Assembly (NCBI RefSeq): GCF_901933205.1
Contig: NC_044590.1
Span: 1,999,501 to 2,063,500 of the forward strand
Reading direction: 5' to 3'
Length of the DNA: 64,000 nucleotides
Origin: Camarhynchus parvulus
Lineage: Eukaryota; Chordata; Aves; Passeriformes; Thraupidae
Part shown: piece by piece, positions 10,162 to 19,655 of the stretch
How the letters are laid out: every line of letters begins with the position of its first letter
Numbering within the stretch: the first letter of the stretch is position 1
Notes under the pieces: model-generated
Seen by the model: the letters and a program-made list of their open reading frames with translations, nothing else
The model's database searches: none
Told to the model about the DNA's origin: nothing
Position numbers and translations under genes: made by a program

Positions 10162-10188
10162 GGGTCATGAAAGGGTTCAGGGAGGCAG
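10162..10188 (+). promoter_or_regulatory. CYP24A1: Candidate distal VDRE cluster
   Basis: GGGTCA at 10162-10167 and GGTTCA at 10174-10179 are separated by 6 bp (DR6). GGTTCA is also followed after 3 bp by AGGCAG. The mammalian distal CYP24A1 VDRE starts GGTTCA in the same antisense orientation, but its second half differs from AGGCAG. Weaker than the proximal site. Confidence 0.35.
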
Positions 10189-10216
10189 GGAAGGCACCGC
10201 GCCAGCGCCTCCGCCC

Positions 10217-10560
10217 GCTGGGAGCGCGGGATGCGCGGGTCGGACCCGCTGGGATCAGGGGATGCGCGGGTCGGACCCGCTGGGAGTGCGGGGATGCGCG
10301 GATGGGACTGGCCGGGGTCTGGGGATGTGCGGATCAATCGCGCCGGCATCAGGGATGCGCGGGTCGGACCCGCTGGGATCAGGGGATGCGCGGGTCGGAC
10401 CCGCTGGGATCCGGGGATGCGCGAATGGGACCCACTGGGAGTGCGGGGATGCGCGGATGGGACTGGCCGGGGTCCGGGGATGTGCGGATCAATCGCGCCG
10501 GGATCAGGGATGCGCGGGTCGGACCCGCTGGGATCGGGGATGCGCGGATCGGTCCCCGGG
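10217..10560. repeat. GC-rich minisatellite upstream of CYP24A1 (31-bp units, 155-bp higher-order period)
   Basis: The basic unit is GGGATGCGCGGGTCGGACCC plus GCTGGGATCAG. Variant units GCGGATGGGACTGGCCGGGG and GTGCGGATCAATCGCGCCGG recur in the same order 155 bp apart (GATGGGACTGG at 10301 and 10456), which equals five 31-bp units. Confidence 0.9.
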
Positions 10561-11013
10561 GACGCAGCGCTGGCAGGAGCGCAGGCAGCGGCTCCGCTCC
10601 TTGCCTGGCGTTCGTGCGAGCGGTCTCGTAGCGCTCTCTCTCTTGTTTTTTGTTTTTTTTTTTCAATTTGTATTTTTGTCCGAGCACCCGCATGAGAGCG
10701 GAGGGCTGTGCTGTTCACCCTGCAGAGCGCAGAGTAGCTCAGTTTTCCCGCAGAATTTGCACTTTTAAAAAGACGGAATAAGAAAGTGCAGGGAGCTGAG
10801 GAGCGAGAAGTTGTGGGGTGTGAACTGCCCTTACCCTCTCTGTTTGAGTAACCAGAAAAGGTCATGTGGGCATCGTCGGGGAAGGCAAAATTCCCTTCAC
10901 TGTGAGGGTTGGCAGCCATTAAATCCTGAGAAATATGAATGAATCCCAGTCTTTTGATCAGAAACTGCACAGAAAAGCTCGAAATGTTGAGGCTGAGAGG
11001 AGCAAGAACAGGT

Positions 11014-11317
11014 AAAGGAGGGAAAAGGGAAAAGGGAAAAGGGAAAAGGGAAAAGGGAAAAGGGAAAAGGGAAAAGGGAAAAGGGAAAAGGGAAAAGGGA
11101 AAAGGGGAAGAGAAGAGAAGAGAAGAGAAGAGAAGAGAAGAGAAGAGAAGAGAAGAGAAGAGAAGAGAAGAGAAGAGAAGAGAAGAGAAGAGAAGAGAAG
11201 AGAAGAGAAGAGAAGAGAAGAGAAGAGAAGAGAAGAGAAGAGAAGAGAAGAGAAGAGAAGAGAAGAGAAGAGAAGAGAAGAGAAGAGAAGAGAAGAGAAG
11301 AGAAGAGAAGAGAAGAG
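11014..11317. repeat. Pure polypurine tract: (GGGAAAA)n then (AAGAG)n
   Basis: 304 bases without a pyrimidine on the plus strand. About 11 copies of a GGGAAAA heptamer to about 11105 are followed by about 42 copies of AAGAG. Open frames across it are artefacts. Confidence 0.97.
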
Positions 11318-13865
11318 TTGGATCCTACTGCAAGGCAGAGCTACCTGTAATCCAGAGGATTTCCAGGAAAGACAGCTTGGCTACAATGGGGATTTGATTT
11401 TCTTGCACCCCACGCTACCTTTCCCTTCTTTCCCAATGCCTTTTGTGACTCAGCTCTAATCCCCTTCATGTGAGGGTTTGGCAGAAGCAGAGTGTGCAGA
11501 CACCCTGGGTGTGTTGGACAGAGCATGATCAGAAGATGGATTTGACACATAAATAAACACGTCTCAAAGTCAAATTAATAACAATGCAAAGACCAAGGCA
11601 GCAGTGATCAGCAGAGAGAAAACGTACTAAAGAAAAGGAAATACACTGCAGAATTTGTCTGGGAGTTCTGTACATCCTTCCCAAGTGATTTTCTGCAATG
11701 GGATCATCCTCTGTGGGCCACAAGGTCAGAGCACTTCCCAGGCAGGCTTTAAAGTTGATTCAAAGGTTTGTAATTTTTTTGGGGGAGACACCACAATCAC
11801 ATTCTATGGTTTGTTTGCTTTGAAGCAGCGCTACCGAAACACATCTCCCTGTCCTTGTAGGCAGCTCAGGCTCCATTCATGATGAGTTCTGAGAAACCAG
11901 ACAAGAAGAGACAATTTGTGCACTCTGCCTATTTAAGGAATGAGAATGAACTCATTTGAAGGGTCACAGCTTCGTGCCTGTGAAACGATGTCTTTGAAGA
12001 GTCTGCAACAGGCAAGTCAAGACTAAACTGGGCACAGGTCAATTTTTCCGTGTTCTTCACAGCTACAGGGAGGAAACCACCCTGTTAATGTGAAATCCTC
12101 TCTCTCTGAAGCTGTTGTTGAATGACAGAATGGAAAGGGTTGTGTTTCACTCCCGTGGCCCAGATGTAAGTCCCTGGCAGGGAAGTTGGTGTGCTGGGAG
12201 CTGGGACAGAAAATCATTCCTCAGTTCCTGCTCAGAGCAGGGAGACAAAACAATTCCTGCTCCAGCTGGGCACCAAGGACAAATGATCCAAATCTCAGCC
12301 CAGGAGCACAAACACCGTGGGCTGGAGAGAGAAAAACAAGCAGGGTGGGACTGCAGGGGCTAAAGCTGGAATGGGACAATGAACTGCAAGGTGCAAATGG
12401 AGCAGAACTGATCCCAGGGACAGACCCCGTGCCCGGCCGTGCATTTTGGGGCCATTTTGGTTCATCTTGGGTGCAGCCCTGGCTGGGCTCTTGTGCTGCC
12501 CAAGGTGCGTCCATGGAGGAGATCCTTTGGATAAATCCCTGCTTTATTCTGTAGCTCCGTCCAGGCTCTGTTCCAGCTCAGCCTCTCAATGCATCACTTC
12601 CTAGAGAAAAGCTGGACCAGTTCAGTGTTCTTGAGCTCAGCTCCACTGAGGCACCTGAACTGTGAAGGTGTCACCACCATCCCACAGGTGTCCATCCACA
12701 AGACTTCCCAATATTTTCCAATATAACAGCAAATGACAGCTGGGAGCGGGAAATGAAAATCCCTCTTCAGTTCTCCACTATGGCAAGGAGGACTTTTGGG
12801 TCAAAGACCAGGAAATAGCAGAAGATCAAAACTAAAGAGCTGATTTTTCTGTGCTTCTCTTTTGCTCCTGGCTTGATTTCTGCTCTCTTGCATGTCAGGA
12901 GAGAATATTCCTTGAAAAAGCATGTGCCAGTGGGATGCTTCTGTGGGAGATCTGCTGTGCAGGTACACACAGTTTTTTCACCACTAAATATTTAATTAGT
13001 CCAAGTTTTAGAGGTGCTTTCTGAGCTGATTCAATTTCTGGTCATATTTTTTGAGAAATAATTGTAACATATTTGAATAAAGGTTGGAAATCCCATCAAA
13101 CTCAGGGCTCCTGCCCTGGATTTAAGGGGCTGAGGTGTGCTTGGGAAGCTCATTAAAAACAACTCCTGAACTCCCAGATCAAAACCTTGGAGCTCATGGA
13201 AAGTGACCTGAGTGATTTTCCTGTAGTTCACTTCAAACACATCAAATATCACCAAAATAACTCCTCGGTGGGAACAGCTTTATGCTGGGAGTGGATTTTC
13301 GCTCTCAATGCCTGTAACTCCAGGGGGTTTGCTCTGTGACATATTACACAATTCCTGTCTCCCGGCCTCTGCTCTTTCTCCTGGTTGGGAAAAGCTTTTT
13401 GCCAATTTGGCCTTAAATTTTTTGTGAAATCTCTGAGTTTTCTAAATTAATACAAAGTGCTGATGTGCCACAGGAGGAGATTAACAGGGAGAGTGTCACA
13501 GGAAGGTATTTCACAATGTGGGGAAGGCAAATGGATTGCAACTTGCAAGCTCTGGTTGTTATTGCAGGGTTCGTTTGTGTTTGTTTATACACTTTTAATT
13601 CCCTGTTAATTCTTCCAATTCTCTTTCCAGCTGAGGATCTTGGAGTTTTGTAAATATTGATGGGAAAGTACAGTAATTCCCATTCTCCAGAAGAGAAACT
13701 GATATGACTTTGAAAACTGAGATCTCCAAGTTATCCACGTTCACCGTGAAATGAAAGCAGATGGAACCTTTATTCTATTTTCACTCAAATACTGGTTTTT
13801 AACACCAGACTCCTCTTATCTCACCTTCTGGATGATTAGATGACACTAGCAGGGGATGAAAACTC
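11318..13865. other. Intergenic DNA between CYP24A1 and PFDN4
   Basis: Unique sequence with no recognised coding exon, RNA or repeat. Open frames such as 12186-12554 show no family resemblance. Confidence 0.65.
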
Positions 13866-13869
13866 AAAG

Positions 13870-14215
13870 AGAGAAGAGTTTGGGAACTCCAGAGGTCTGT
13901 GGAGCTCCCGGAAAAGGGGAGAAGAGTTTGGGAATCCAAAGGTCTGTGGGGCTTCAGGGAAAGGGAGAAGAGTTTGGGAATCCAAAGGTCTGTGGGGCTT
14001 CAGGGAAAGGGAGAAGAGTTTGGGAATCCAAAGGTCTGTGGGGCTTCAGGGAAAGGGGAGAAGAGTTTGGGAATCCAAAGGTCTGTGGAGCTCCAGGGAA
14101 AGGGAGAAGAGTTTGGGAATCCAAAGGTCTGTGGAGCTCCAGGGAAAGGGAGAAGAGTTTGGGAATCCAAAGGTCTGTGGGCTCCAGGGATAGGGGAGAA
14201 GAGTTTGGGAATCCA
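13870..14215. repeat. Minisatellite, 46-47 bp unit, about 7.5 copies
   Basis: Unit GAAGAGTTTGGGAATCCAAA followed by GGTCTGTGG(GG/A)(CT)TC(C)AGGGAAAGGGA. GAAGAGTTTGGG starts recur every 46-47 bp (13921, 13967, 14013, 14060, 14106, 14152, 14198). Its open frames on both strands are not genes. Confidence 0.93.
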
Positions 14216-15109
14216 ACGGCCTCCCTGAAGCAGCAAAGCATGGCAATGCTCTTCCCCACGGAGCTGGGCTGCAGAAGGCTCCAGCAAGGAAGGAGAAAAT
14301 TGCAAAGAGCCCCAGAGGAGCCGTGAGATGAGGGCAGGGCGTGGAAGGGATCCCGGCGAGGGGAAGCCAAACAGCAGCCCAGGGAGCAGAGCAAGAAGGA
14401 GCAAGTCCTTCATGCGAGTGGGAGAGGAGCGAGGGCGCTGGGTTCAGCGGGTTCCTCTCACTCCGCGCTGGCTGCCTGCACTCCTGAGCTGTTTTCACTT
14501 TTATTTACATAAGACAGGGCTGCAGTGAGTTACTCTTGGCAGGGCTCACCCCACAGAGCTTGCCCAAGCATGTGGGAGAAAAAAGGATTGCTTTTCAAAG
14601 CTTTGGAGTCATCGAATTCTTGTGAAATCCACTCCTTTTCTCTTGAGGGAAATTGCCCTGGCTCTGGGTACCGTGCAGTTAATGCAGCCAGGGAATTAGC
14701 CACGGCTCAGGCTGTGCCCTTTCCTAGCAGGATCCTTTGGGAAGAGCAGGAGGATGGCCAGGGGGATGAGAGTTTCTTTTCTGAGGAAAAGAGAGGTTTA
14801 GAGCTGGGATTATGTTTTTATAGAAGTTAATAATATTGTGGTTCTCTGGGGACAAATTTGGTGATGAACTTCTTCCCTGAGTGGGACGCAAGGCACTGTG
14901 AGGATGATGATGCATCAAAATGAAATGTAACATCAGCCTGAGGGCTACCCAAAATATCTTTTATTATCCTGTCTTTCCTACTGCTTTGGAACAGGAGTTT
15001 TGAAATGAGCAGCTATTTGGAACTAGGGAAAAAAAAACAAAAAACAAACCACCAACACCAAAATCCTAAAATCATTTTATTTCAGGCAATATTACAGAAA
15101 TAAGTATCC
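14216..15109. other. Intergenic DNA upstream of PFDN4
   Basis: Unique sequence; nothing recognised. Confidence 0.6.
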
Positions 15110-15718
15110 CATCCCATCTCATCCCGTTATTACATCCTGTTATCCGATCCCATCCTGTTATCACATCCCATCATCCCATCCCATTATCCCACTCCATGGA
15201 TCCCATCCCATCCCATTAACCCATCCCACTGATCCCATTATCCCATTATCCCATTATCCCACCCCATCCCAATATCCAAACCTATGGATTCCATCCCATC
15301 CCATGGATCCCATCCCAATATCCCAATATCTCATTACCCCAATATCCCATTATCCCAATATCCCATCCCAATATTCATCCCAATATCCCATTATTCTGAT
15401 ATCCCAATATCCCGATATCTTATACCATCCCAATATCCCAATATCCCATTATCCCATTATCCCAATATCCCATTATCCCGATATCCCAATATCCCAATAT
15501 CCCATTGTCCCAATATCCCAATATCCCATTGTCCCAATATCCCAATATCTAGCCCAATATCCCATTATCCCATGGATCCCATCCCATCATCCCATCCCAA
15601 TATCCCAATATCCCATTATCCCACACCACGGATCCCATCCCAATATCCCAATAAATATCCCGATATCCCGATATCCCAGTATCCCAATAAATATCCCGAT
15701 ATCCCACGGATCCCGCCC
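15110..15718. repeat. CCCAATAT/CCCATTAT satellite next to the PFDN4 promoter
   Basis: About 600 bp of degenerate ATCCC-based repeats that resolve into 8-bp steps (CCCAATAT, CCCATTAT, CCCGATAT). It stops abruptly at the CpG-rich PFDN4 promoter. Frames reading ISQYPIIPIS-like protein are repeat artefacts. Confidence 0.93.
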
Positions 15719-15732
15719 GTTCCCGTCTCATG

Positions 15733-15746
15733 GCGCCCCCTGGCGG
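15733..15746 (-). promoter_or_regulatory. Candidate CTCF site
   Basis: The plus strand reads GCGCCCCCTGGCGG, the reverse complement of the CTCF core CCACCAGGGGGCGC with one change. It sits at the repeat/CpG boundary 270 bp upstream of the PFDN4 ATG and points towards CYP24A1. Confidence 0.45.
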
Positions 15747-16013
15747 ACCAGCGCCCCGAAGCCGCCTCCCGCCCCTCCCACCGGGCCGTACCAAGCGCCG
15801 CGGGGGCGCCTTCACATTCACTCCGTGCGCCGAGGCCGCTCGGGGCATCCCGCCGCGCTGCGAGTGCTGCGAATAGAGATAATCGCCGATTTTCACAGAG
15901 TCTCGGCCGCTTCTTGGAGTTTTTTCCCGTTTTTCTTCTATTTCCCAAGCCCGTCCCCCTCCTCTGCGCGGAGGGCGGATGGTTCAGCCCCCCATGGATG
16001 CTTCAGCGCCAAC

Positions 16014-16037
16014 ATGGCCGCCACCATGAAGAAGGCG
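16014..16037 (+). CDS. PFDN4: PFDN4 coding exon 1
   Basis: Encodes only MAATMKKA, then a phase-0 GTGAGT donor. The ATG sits in a good context (AACATGG) and matches the start of the mammalian protein. Confidence 0.95.
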
Positions 16038-18037
16038 GTGAGTGGTGAGCGGGCCCGGGGCGATTCGGTCCTTTTGAACAGGGTTTGGTCCCTCCCCGGC
16101 GGGGTTCCATCCCTCCCGAGGAGGTTTCAGCTCCTCCGCTGCTCCCGCTGTGTCCCGTAGCCCCGGACGCGGCCGGGTCAAGCCCTGCCCGGAACGGCGC
16201 GGCCGCCGCTCGGGAGCTGAGGCCGCTGGGGTCGGGCTCTGGGATGGGGCTCTGGGGTCGGGCTCTGGCACAGCGTTTGTCCCCCGGGGTCGGTGGCCTT
16301 GCGGAGCCTCTGCTGGTGCGGCTCGTTGTAAACAACAAGGGCAGGGTCAGGGTGGATGTGAGGAGCAATTTATTCTCTTAGTTATGGACTCGTCGTCATC
16401 ATGGCTTGGGTTGGAAAGGTTTCGTCTCATAATTGCACAAAATTCTTGTCATTCCATCATCCCACCCCTGCCATGGCAGGGACAGCTCCCCCTGTCCCAG
16501 GCTGCTCCAAGCCCTGGCCTTGGGCACTGCCAGGGATCCAGGGGCAGCCACAGCTGCTCTGGGCACCTCTCACCACCCTCACAGGGAACAATTCCTGCCC
16601 AGTATCCCAAATAATCCTCCTCCTTGTCAGTGTGAAGCCATTCTGCTCTGCATGTCACTAACTGCTCCTGTTCATGGTGTCTCTGCAGAGAAAACTCAGA
16701 GCAGGGTGTCCAGTTCAGCCATCAGCATCAAGGAAACCTTTCCTTCAGGATGCTGTGGCTGGACAATGTTTTAATTGGTTGTACCCAGCTAAATGTGGGT
16801 ATTTCTGGTATCCTCGAAGAGGCACTTTGAGCAGCCTGGTGCATAGGCAGAGTGTGGTGGCTCTCAGATTGTTTTCCATCACTTTGTAGGAGTGTCCTTG
16901 CAGGGAGACTCAAGTAAATGTAAGAACTGAAATCATCATTTTGACCTCTCCTCCTCGCAGGCTGCAGAAGATGTCAATGTCACCTTTGAAGATCAACAGA
17001 AAATTAACAAGTTTGCTAGAAACACCAGCAGGATCACAGAGCTGAAAGAAGAAATAGAAGTGAAGAAGGTATATTTGCTTCAGATCTCATGAACTTTTCA
17101 TTGGGTTTTCAGCTGGAACATAGAAAATTAGCAGCAGTGAGTTTAAGTAATGATTGGGTTCTGATATGAGGTTTCTGATACTTTGGAAATAGAGAATGGT
17201 AAAATATCATTTTAATTCAATTATAATTCAATTATAATTAATAAATGTCACTAATATCAGATATTAGTGACATTTAAATCTGTTGTATTACCCTTGCCTG
17301 GACAGTTAATTATTCTGTTAATGGCAGATAATGAGTGCTGACTAGGAGTTTCTGCTGGATTGAGTTGCTGAATTCCAGCTCTGAAAGTGATCTGGCTGTC
17401 CTGGTGGTGGGTGGGATTTGTTCCCAAAATCCAGCCTCTCTGGGTTCCTCACCCAGCTGTGGCAGTGTCCACTGAAAGGCTTTTCACAGGGAGCCTCTTT
17501 CTGTGTCCTGGCAAACAGAAGCAGCTGCAGAACCTGGAGGATGCCTGTGATGACATCATGCTGCTGGATGATGCTGATTCCCACCTGATTCCCTACCAGA
17601 TTGGGGATGTCTTCATCAGTCACTCCCTGGAGGAGACTCAGGAGATGCTGGAGGAGGCCAAGGTTTGTCTGAGCTGCTGGGCTGTGCTGTGTGCTGGGCA
17701 CTGGGGTGGGATCTGTGCATCCTCTGGAGCTTTCACAGGCTGCAATCCATGTTGGATTTAGGATTTGAGTCACCCCAGCAATAAATCCTGCAGCCAGACC
17801 TGGGATGGGTTGGAAAAGAGGCAGCTCTTTGTTGGTTCTGTGTGCTGACAAACCTGGCTCAGTTTGTTGTACAGAACTGATTTGTGTTCATTTTTTCTTT
17901 TTCAGAGGAGTTTACAGGAGGAAATTGAAGCGCTGGAATCCCGAGTGGAGTCCATCCAGAGCGTGTTGTCTGACCTCAAAGTTCAGCTCTATGCAAAGTT
18001 TGGAAATAACATAAATCTGGAGGCTGAGGACAGTTAA
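16014..18037 (+). CDS. PFDN4: PFDN4, prefoldin subunit 4 (whole coding span, 4 exons)
   Basis: Prefoldin is a cytosolic hexamer that hands unfolded actin, tubulin and other clients to the CCT/TRiC chaperonin; subunit 4 is one of its four beta-type subunits. Joined exons of 8, 36, 48 and 43 codons give 135 residues, against 134 in human. The order is an N-terminal coiled coil (about 10-50), the beta hairpin region around IPYQIGDVFISHS (about 75-87), and a C-terminal coiled coil (EETQEML through ALESRVESIQSVLSDLKVQL), ending LEAEDS. All junctions are GT/AG. The gene is intact and very close to the mammalian protein. Confidence 0.98.
16398..16645 (-). mobile_element. CR1 LINE fragment in PFDN4 intron 1
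   Basis: Begins GGCTTGGGTTGGAAAGG and continues CCCTGCCATGGCAGGGACAG, GGCTGCTCCAAGCCCTGGCC and AACAATTCCTGCCCAGTATC, the reverse complement of the CR1 3' region. Confidence 0.85.
16961..17068 (+). CDS. PFDN4: PFDN4 coding exon 2
   Basis: 36 codons in phase 0, AAEDVNVTFEDQQKINKFAR through the first coiled coil to EEIEVKK. Acceptor CTCGCAG, donor GTATAT. Confidence 0.97.
17242..17276. repeat. Perfect inverted repeat (17-bp arms, 1-base spacer)
   Basis: Left arm TAAATGTCACTAATATC, one A, then its exact reverse complement, in PFDN4 intron 2. It lies in AT-rich DNA. Confidence 0.95.
17519..17662 (+). CDS. PFDN4: PFDN4 coding exon 3
   Basis: 48 codons in phase 0, KQLQNLEDACDDIMLLDD through IPYQIGDVFISHSLEET to EEAK. 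Acceptor AAACAG, donor GTTTGT. Confidence 0.97.
17906..18037 (+). CDS. PFDN4: PFDN4 coding exon 4
   Basis: 43 codons plus TAA, RSLQEEIEALESRVESIQSV to NLEAEDS. The acceptor TTTTTCAG follows a good pyrimidine tract. Confidence 0.97.
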   Translation, partial: RSLQEEIEALESRVESIQSVLSDLKVQLYAKFGNNINLEAEDS

Positions 18038-18300
18038 AGCTTTTCTAAACACAACACCCAACCTTTCCTTAGGTTATTAAATGTTTTGATAACATTGCTG
18101 CAATTATATTTGAGAACAGAAAATCCATCCCTTTCTTTTTGTTGGTTTGGTGTTTTTTTTACTTCCCTGTAAAGTTCTGTTCTATTTAATAAGAACTTTC
18201 TTATTTTGTTTATTGCAGTTATTTATTTATTCAGGAGCGCACTGACTTCACATTGCTGGTAAAGCATCAAGATTGGAATATCTGCATTGTTTATTAAGGC

Positions 18301-18306
18301 AATAAA
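18301..18306 (+). terminator. PFDN4: PFDN4 polyadenylation signal
   Basis: AATAAA lies 264 bp after the stop in an AT-rich 3' UTR, followed by a T/G-rich stretch. It is the best candidate cleavage signal. Confidence 0.7.
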
Positions 18307-18320
18307 GCCAGGCATGTATT

Positions 18321-18861
18321 GGACTTCCCTGGGTTTTGTTTTCCACTCATGAAAAGGTTTAAAACAAATGGAAGGAGGGAATTTGGGAGTGGCTGTTGGA
18401 TAAAAGCTGTGTGATACAGGGGACGTGATGAGGGAGTGCAGTGATGCTCTTCAGGTGTTTTTAAGAGCCCTCCTGGAGCTCCTAAATTCATCCTCTGTGT
18501 TTCACCCTCAGCTCAGATATCAGGAATTTACCAGAGGACAAACAAGGGCTCTTTAAAGCTCACTTTGGTAGTGAGGAAAAGCTTTTGGAGCCCCCATATT
18601 CTCTCATTTACTGCTTTGTATTTGGGAATCCCAAAAACTGCTGCAAGTCACAATTCTGAGTCTTAATTTCTAATTTTCCTGAGCAGTTCCTACATCCATA
18701 TTTATGCAGCAAATTGATGTCACAATTGTTCATAGGTTTTGTTGCAGTGTCAGCATCAATCCCTAATCTGAGCCTCCATCACTAGGGAGAGCTGGATGTA
18801 ATTTTTACATGTCTTAATTGGCTTAATTTGTCTTTATATCCAAAGAAAACACAAAAGGGGT
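18321..18861. other. Intergenic DNA downstream of PFDN4
   Basis: Unique sequence; nothing recognised. Confidence 0.6.
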
Positions 18862-19254
18862 GGGTGGTGGTGTTCACAGGGGTCCCAGGATGAGGGAAGA
18901 GATGAGAATGTTGACTCCATGTTTCAGAAGGCTGATTTATTATTTTATTATATATAATATATTAAAAGAAAATGATACCTTAAAACTACACTAAAGAAAG
19001 AGAGGATTTAATCAGAAAGCTAGCAAAGAAAGGGAAGGAATGATAATAAAATCTTGTGAGTGACCAGAGAGTCCGAGACAACTGGACTGTGATTGGCCAT
19101 TAATTAAAAACAACCACACGAGACCAATCACAGATGCACCTGTTGCATTCCACAGCAGCAGATAATTATTGTTTATATTTAATTTCTGAGGCCTCTCAGC
19201 TTCTCAGGAGAAAAATCCTGTCAAAAGCATTGTTCATAAAACACGTCCATGACA
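18862..19254 (-). mobile_element. Solo LTR, passerine-type endogenous retrovirus family (copy 1)
   Basis: On the minus strand it starts TGTCATGGACGTG, passes CTCCTGAGAAGCTGAGAGGC, GTGGAATGCAACAGGTGCAT and GTGATTGG, and ends CCTGGGACCCCTGTGAACAC. The same blocks recur at 49574-50391 and 58170-58565. GGGGTG flanks it closely on both sides and is a probable target-site duplication. No internal retroviral genes remain. Confidence 0.8.
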
Positions 19255-19554
19255 GGGGTGGGTGTTTTTTCCAGGTGAAAGCTGCTGGAGTTTGTCCCAA
19301 TAGGAGGAGCACCCAGCAGATGGCATCACAGACCTGGGAATCCCATTTTTGGGGCAGCCCATGCCAGGCTGGCAGTGCCACTGCTGCTGGCAGTGAAGGA
19401 GCTTTGGCTGCAGCTTTGGCTTTCATTGCATGGTGACACCTCCAGAGTCACTGCTCTGCTGAGCATTTCACAGCTCTGCAGGGATTCCAAATCATTGCTC
19501 CTTCCAGCTGGGCCACAGCGTGGGTGTGGCTTTGTTGTGGGGGAAAAAAAGGGA

Positions 19555-19655
19555 TTTTGGAATGGTTTGGGTTGGAAGGGACCTCAAAGATGATTTTATA
19601 TTTTATTTCCAACCCTCCTGCCACGGCAGGGTGTGGAGAGCTTGCTGCTCTTTGA
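19555..19655 (-). mobile_element. CR1 LINE 3'-end fragment
   Basis: GGAATGGTTTGGGTTGGAAG, GGACCTCAAAGATGAT and CCAACCCTCCTGCCACGGCA are the reverse complement of the CR1 3' tail. Confidence 0.85.

Larger units (their letters stand above)
15720..16330 (+). promoter_or_regulatory. PFDN4: CpG-rich promoter region of PFDN4
   Basis: GC- and CpG-dense stretch around the first exon, with no TATA box apparent. Such housekeeping CpG promoters are typical for prefoldin subunits. The exact start site cannot be read. Confidence 0.55.

Noticed and set aside
9933..10970. 345-codon minus-strand frame upstream of CYP24A1
   Set aside because: It crosses the promoter, the 31-bp minisatellite and poly-T. It is antisense-open because of high GC, and CYP24A1 uses another frame.
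10939..11397. Long plus-strand open frame (REEKRREEKR-like)
   Set aside because: It is only the translation of the AAGAG/GGGAAAA polypurine repeat.
15284..16160. Frames reading ISQYPIIPIS-like protein upstream of PFDN4
   Set aside because: Translation of the CCCAATAT satellite. The true PFDN4 start is at 16014.
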